DNA of 8,865 bases from JAJFVC01 sp039698075 (lineage in GTDB: Bacteria; Planctomycetota; Planctomycetia; Pirellulales; Thermoguttaceae), in NCBI GenBank assembly GCA_039698075.1, contig JBDKTJ010000127.1, forward strand, positions 1 through 8,865, read 5' to 3'. The notes beneath the pieces were generated by a model. That model was not told the DNA's origin. It did no database searches and saw only the letters and a list, made by a program, of their open reading frames with translations. Both the position numbers and the translations under genes were made by a program. This document shows, piece by piece, positions 6,838-8,865 of this stretch (position 1 is its first letter; each line of letters starts with the position of its first letter).

Positions 6838-6846
6838 TCAAGAATC

Positions 6847-7794
6847 ATGCCATCGGGAAAAGTTTTCGCCAACATCGTTGAAACGACCTATAGCACGCCG
6901 CTGGTCCGGCTGAACCGCGTCATTCCGGCGGGCGGAGCGACGGTGTTGTTGAAGCTGGAGTATTTCAATCCGTGCTCGAGCATCAAGGACCGCATCGGGC
7001 GTGCGATGGTCGAAGAGGCCGAGCGGTCGGGCGTCATCAATCCCGAGACGCACATCATCGAGCCGACCAGCGGCAACACAGGCATTGCGTTGGCCTTCGT
7101 AGCCGCGGCGCGCGGCTATCGTTTGACGATCACCATGCCGGAGTCGTTCAGTCTGGAGCGTCGCGCGCTGTTGAGGGCCTTTGGAGTTCATTTGGAACTG
7201 ACGCCCGCCATGGAGGGCATGCGCGGGGCGATCAGCCGCGCCGAGCAGCTTGCGGCCGCCGAGTCGAACACGTGGATTCCCCAGCAGTTTGAGAATCCGG
7301 CCAATCCGGCGATTCACGAGCGCACGACCGGCCCGGAGATTTGGGACGACACGAAAGGTCGCGTGGATGTGTTCGTCGCGGGCGTCGGCACCGGCGGCAC
7401 TCTGACCGGCGTTGCCCGGGCCCTGCGGTCGAAAAATCCAAAGGTCGAGGCGATCGCCGTGGAGCCGGCCGATTCGCCGGTCATTTCGGGCGGCAAGCCG
7501 GGAGCGCATAAGATCCAGGGCATCGGCGCCGGTTTCATTCCGAAGAATCTCGACACGAGTCTGATCACGGGCGTCGAACTGATCGGCAATGAAGAGGCGT
7601 TCACTTGGGCCCGACGTCTGGCCCGCGAAGAAGGCATTTTGGCCGGCATCAGTTCCGGCGCCAACGTGGCGGCCGCGGCTCGATTGGCCGCACGGCCCGA
7701 AAATCGCGGCAAGACAATCGTCACCGTCGCAGCCAGCTTCGGCGAGCGGTATCTTTCCACGCCGCTGTTTGAAGGACTGGCGACCGGCGACTAA
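6847..7794 (+). CDS. cysK: Cysteine synthase (O-acetylserine sulfhydrylase), 315 aa
   Basis: This fold-type II PLP enzyme makes L-cysteine from O-acetyl-L-serine and sulfide in the cytoplasm, the last step of assimilatory cysteine synthesis. K47 in NPCSSIKDR is the PLP lysine. TSGNTG (74-79) is the substrate loop with N77 expected to contact the cofactor, GTGGT (181-185) holds the PLP phosphate, and S269 in GISSGA matches the serine that bonds the pyridine nitrogen. The end, SFGERYLSTPLF, is the usual family terminus; together with PCSSIKDRIG it is reminiscent of plant-type sequences. Length is normal (about 310-320), with no extra CBS or regulatory domain, so a cystathionine beta-synthase assignment is less likely. 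It has its own promoter and long leader, is divergent from the VWA gene, and no serine acetyltransferase gene adjoins it. CysK and CysM are hard to separate by eye; CysK fits better. Confidence 0.95.
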   Translation: MPSGKVFANIVETTYSTPLVRLNRVIPAGGATVLLKLEYFNPCSSIKDRIGRAMVEEAERSGVINPETHIIEPTSGNTGIALAFVAAARGYRLTITMPESFSLERRALLRAFGVHLELTPAMEGMRGAISRAEQLAAAESNTWIPQQFENPANPAIHERTTGPEIWDDTKGRVDVFVAGVGTGGTLTGVARALRSKNPKVEAIAVEPADSPVISGGKPGAHKIQGIGAGFIPKNLDTSLITGVELIGNEEAFTWARRLAREEGILAGISSGANVAAAARLAARPENRGKTIVTVAASFGERYLSTPLFEGLATGD

Positions 7795-7810
7795 CGCTAC
7801 ATCGCTGAGT

Positions 7811-7997
7811 TCACCACGGAGACACGGAGGACACAGAGAAAGAAGGGCGAAAGGGATAAGAACTTAGGACCATGGCGACGTTCTCTGAAATGCGACGACC
7901 TTGCACAGGGGTGCAACGTGCGTCACGCGTGCCAGATGGCGGCGTGCAAGAGCACCTTCTTTTCTGCTTCTCGGTGTTCTCCGTGTCTCCGTGGTGA
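7811..7997. repeat. 187-base palindromic intergenic repeat element with 30-base arms
   Basis: The left arm (7811-7840) and the reverse complement of the right arm (7968-7997) agree at 28 of 30 bases, the first 19 perfectly (TCACCACGGAGACACGGAG). Similarity stops abruptly at the outer ends, which defines the element. With small gaps it continues inward to AGAAGG at 7841-7846 and its counterpart at 7955-7960. Each arm is itself built from short units: CACGGAG, CACGGAG and CACAGAG at 7815, 7823 and 7832. The interior has no credible gene. It contains a perfect small hairpin, TTGCAC-AGGG-GTGCAA (7901-7916), whose left half can alternatively pair with GTGCAAG at 7944-7950. It lies 16 bases after the cysteine synthase stop, between convergent genes, and may also end transcription. 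From memory, arms of this CACGGAGACACGGAG type are frequent in planctomycete and other environmental genomes; that could not be checked here. Confidence 0.85.
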
Positions 7998-8097
7998 GTT
8001 TCCTACGTGCCAAATAGGTCCACGGAACTGCAAAAGTGGCGGCGTGATTCCACGGTTCCAAAAGCGATCGGAACGCTACAGGTTTGTGAGATGCGGC
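7998..8097. other. Gap between the palindromic repeat and ftsY
   Basis: About 100 bases with no gene. TCCACGG occurs twice in direct orientation, and GGAAC/GTTCC half-sites recur (GTTCC 8055-8059 and GGAAC 8070-8074 form a 5-base inverted pair with a 10-base loop). None is strong enough to call a terminator for ftsY. Confidence 0.4.
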
Positions 8098-8865
8098 CTA
8101 ATCGCCGTTGGACTCGTCGAACATGGCGTCGACGAACGGGTCGGCCTCGAATAGGGCCAGATCGTCGGACGATTCGCCAACGCCGACGTATTTGACCGGC
8201 AGCCCGACTTGCTTGCGAATGGCCACCACGACGCCGCCTTTGGCCGTGCCGTCCAATTTAGCCAGAATCAGGCCGGTGCAGTGAACGGCTTCGGTAAAAT
8301 GCTTGGCCTGGCTGATGCCGTTTTGTCCGGTGGTCGCATCGAGCACCAACAACACTTCATGCGGAGCGTCGGGGATCTGTTTGCCCAGCACGCGGTGAAT
8401 TTTCGTGAGTTGCTGCATCAAGGTGTGCTGGGTCTGCAACCGGCCGGCGGTGTCGACGATGCAGACGTCGGCGTTCAGCTCGAGCGACTTGGCCGCCGCC
8501 CGATGCGCCACCGCCGCCGGATCGCTGCCCGGCGCGCCGATGACGATCTCCGCGCCCAGACGTTTCGCCCAAATGGTCAACTGTTCGACCGCGGCGGCGC
8601 GAAACGTGTCGGCGGCGCCCAGCACGACCCGTTTGCCCGACGTTTGGAGCATTTGCGTCAGCTTGGCGATCGATGTGGTTTTGCCGCATCCGTTCACGCC
8701 GGCGACCATGATGACGGTGGGTCCTTCGGCCGCAAATCGGATCGGCTCGGCCGGTTGCGCGAGCATCGCTTTCAGGCGACTTTTGATCGGCTCGATCACC
8801 TCCGATTCATGCACGACCCGGGCGCGAAACTCCTGGCCGATTTCATCGACGATCTGTTGAGCGGC
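8098..8865 (-). CDS. ftsY: Signal recognition particle receptor FtsY, C-terminal NG part, cut by the right edge
   Basis: FtsY is the SRP receptor GTPase that docks ribosome-SRP complexes at the inner membrane for cotranslational insertion of membrane proteins. The G-domain motifs are all present in order: GVNGCGKTT (P-loop, about 8674-8700), DTFRAAAVEQL, DTAGR, AKLDGTAKGG and YVGVGESSDDL, ending with FEADPFVDAMF. The G4 motif has alanine where many homologues have threonine (TKLDG). FtsY rather than Ffh is indicated by the GVGE ending with DPFVDAMF and by the lack of a methionine-rich M domain before the stop. A GTG exists at 8812-8814, but the frame stays open to the edge and reads AAQQIVDEIGQEFRARV, which looks like the helical N domain, so the true start and any acidic A domain lie outside. 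It converges on cysteine synthase. Confidence 0.96.
   Translation of the reverse strand, partial: AAQQIVDEIGQEFRARVVHESEVIEPIKSRLKAMLAQPAEPIRFAAEGPTVIMVAGVNGCGKTTSIAKLTQMLQTSGKRVVLGAADTFRAAAVEQLTIWAKRLGAEIVIGAPGSDPAAVAHRAAAKSLELNADVCIVDTAGRLQTQHTLMQQLTKIHRVLGKQIPDAPHEVLLVLDATTGQNGISQAKHFTEAVHCTGLILAKLDGTAKGGVVVAIRKQVGLPVKYVGVGESSDDLALFEADPFVDAMFDESNGD

Noticed and set aside
6805..6846. 14-residue extension of cysteine synthase from an upstream ATG
   Set aside because: The ATG at 6847 has AAGGAG at ideal spacing, and family proteins begin at about this point.
4362..7794. A functional link between decarboxylase and cysteine synthase as a PLP-based pathway
   Set aside because: They are on opposite strands with separate promoters and belong to different fold types and pathways; sharing PLP is not evidence of a common system.
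7811..7997. CRISPR array or tandem repeat array
   Set aside because: There are only two long copies, in inverted orientation, without regular spacers and without cas genes.
7864..8061. Small open frames (60-90 codons) inside and beside the palindromic repeat
   Set aside because: They read through the inverted arms and give low-complexity Arg/Ser/Cys-rich products; such frames are a usual annotation artefact of this kind of repeat.

Overview
The window is GC-rich, gene-dense bacterial DNA that looks like a planctomycete chromosome, probably Pirellulales-like. This is inferred from the gene mix: a large secreted protein of unknown family, a secreted DUF2961/GH172 protein, and a secreted von Willebrand A protein whose FGVVGEGYKFVYVFDRSGSM stretch is of a type common in that phylum. 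No rRNA or other phylogenetic marker is present apart from part of ftsY, so the assignment is tentative.

Layout, left to right. Positions 1-42 hold the first codons of a minus-strand gene cut by the edge. Positions 157-2817 (minus) encode an 886-residue exported protein I cannot name. It is divergent from a DUF2961/GH172 glycosidase (3116-4330, plus), and the roughly 300-base gap between them carries a plausible promoter for each. The glycosidase converges on an aromatic-L-amino-acid decarboxylase-type PLP enzyme (4362-5777, minus), with a hairpin in the 31-base gap. Directly upstream of the decarboxylase, 28 bases away and on the same strand, is the exported VWA protein (about 5806-6540), so these two may form an operon. 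A 306-base divergent intergenic region then leads to a cysteine synthase (6847-7794, plus). It contains a near-consensus sigma-70 promoter, a palindrome over the predicted start of transcription and a leader of about 180 nt. Between cysteine synthase and the convergent ftsY (8098 to the right edge, minus) lies a 187-base palindromic repeat element (7811-7997) with 30-base arms.

The genes do not form an obvious pathway. Cysteine synthase and FtsY are housekeeping functions, the decarboxylase is a PLP enzyme on aromatic amino acids, and the three exported proteins suit the large secretome of planctomycetes. I see no CRISPR array, transposase, integrase, phage gene, toxin-antitoxin pair, tRNA or rRNA. 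I found no convincing undescribed multi-gene system. The items most worth a second look are the cysteine synthase control region, the palindromic repeat and the unidentified 886-residue protein.
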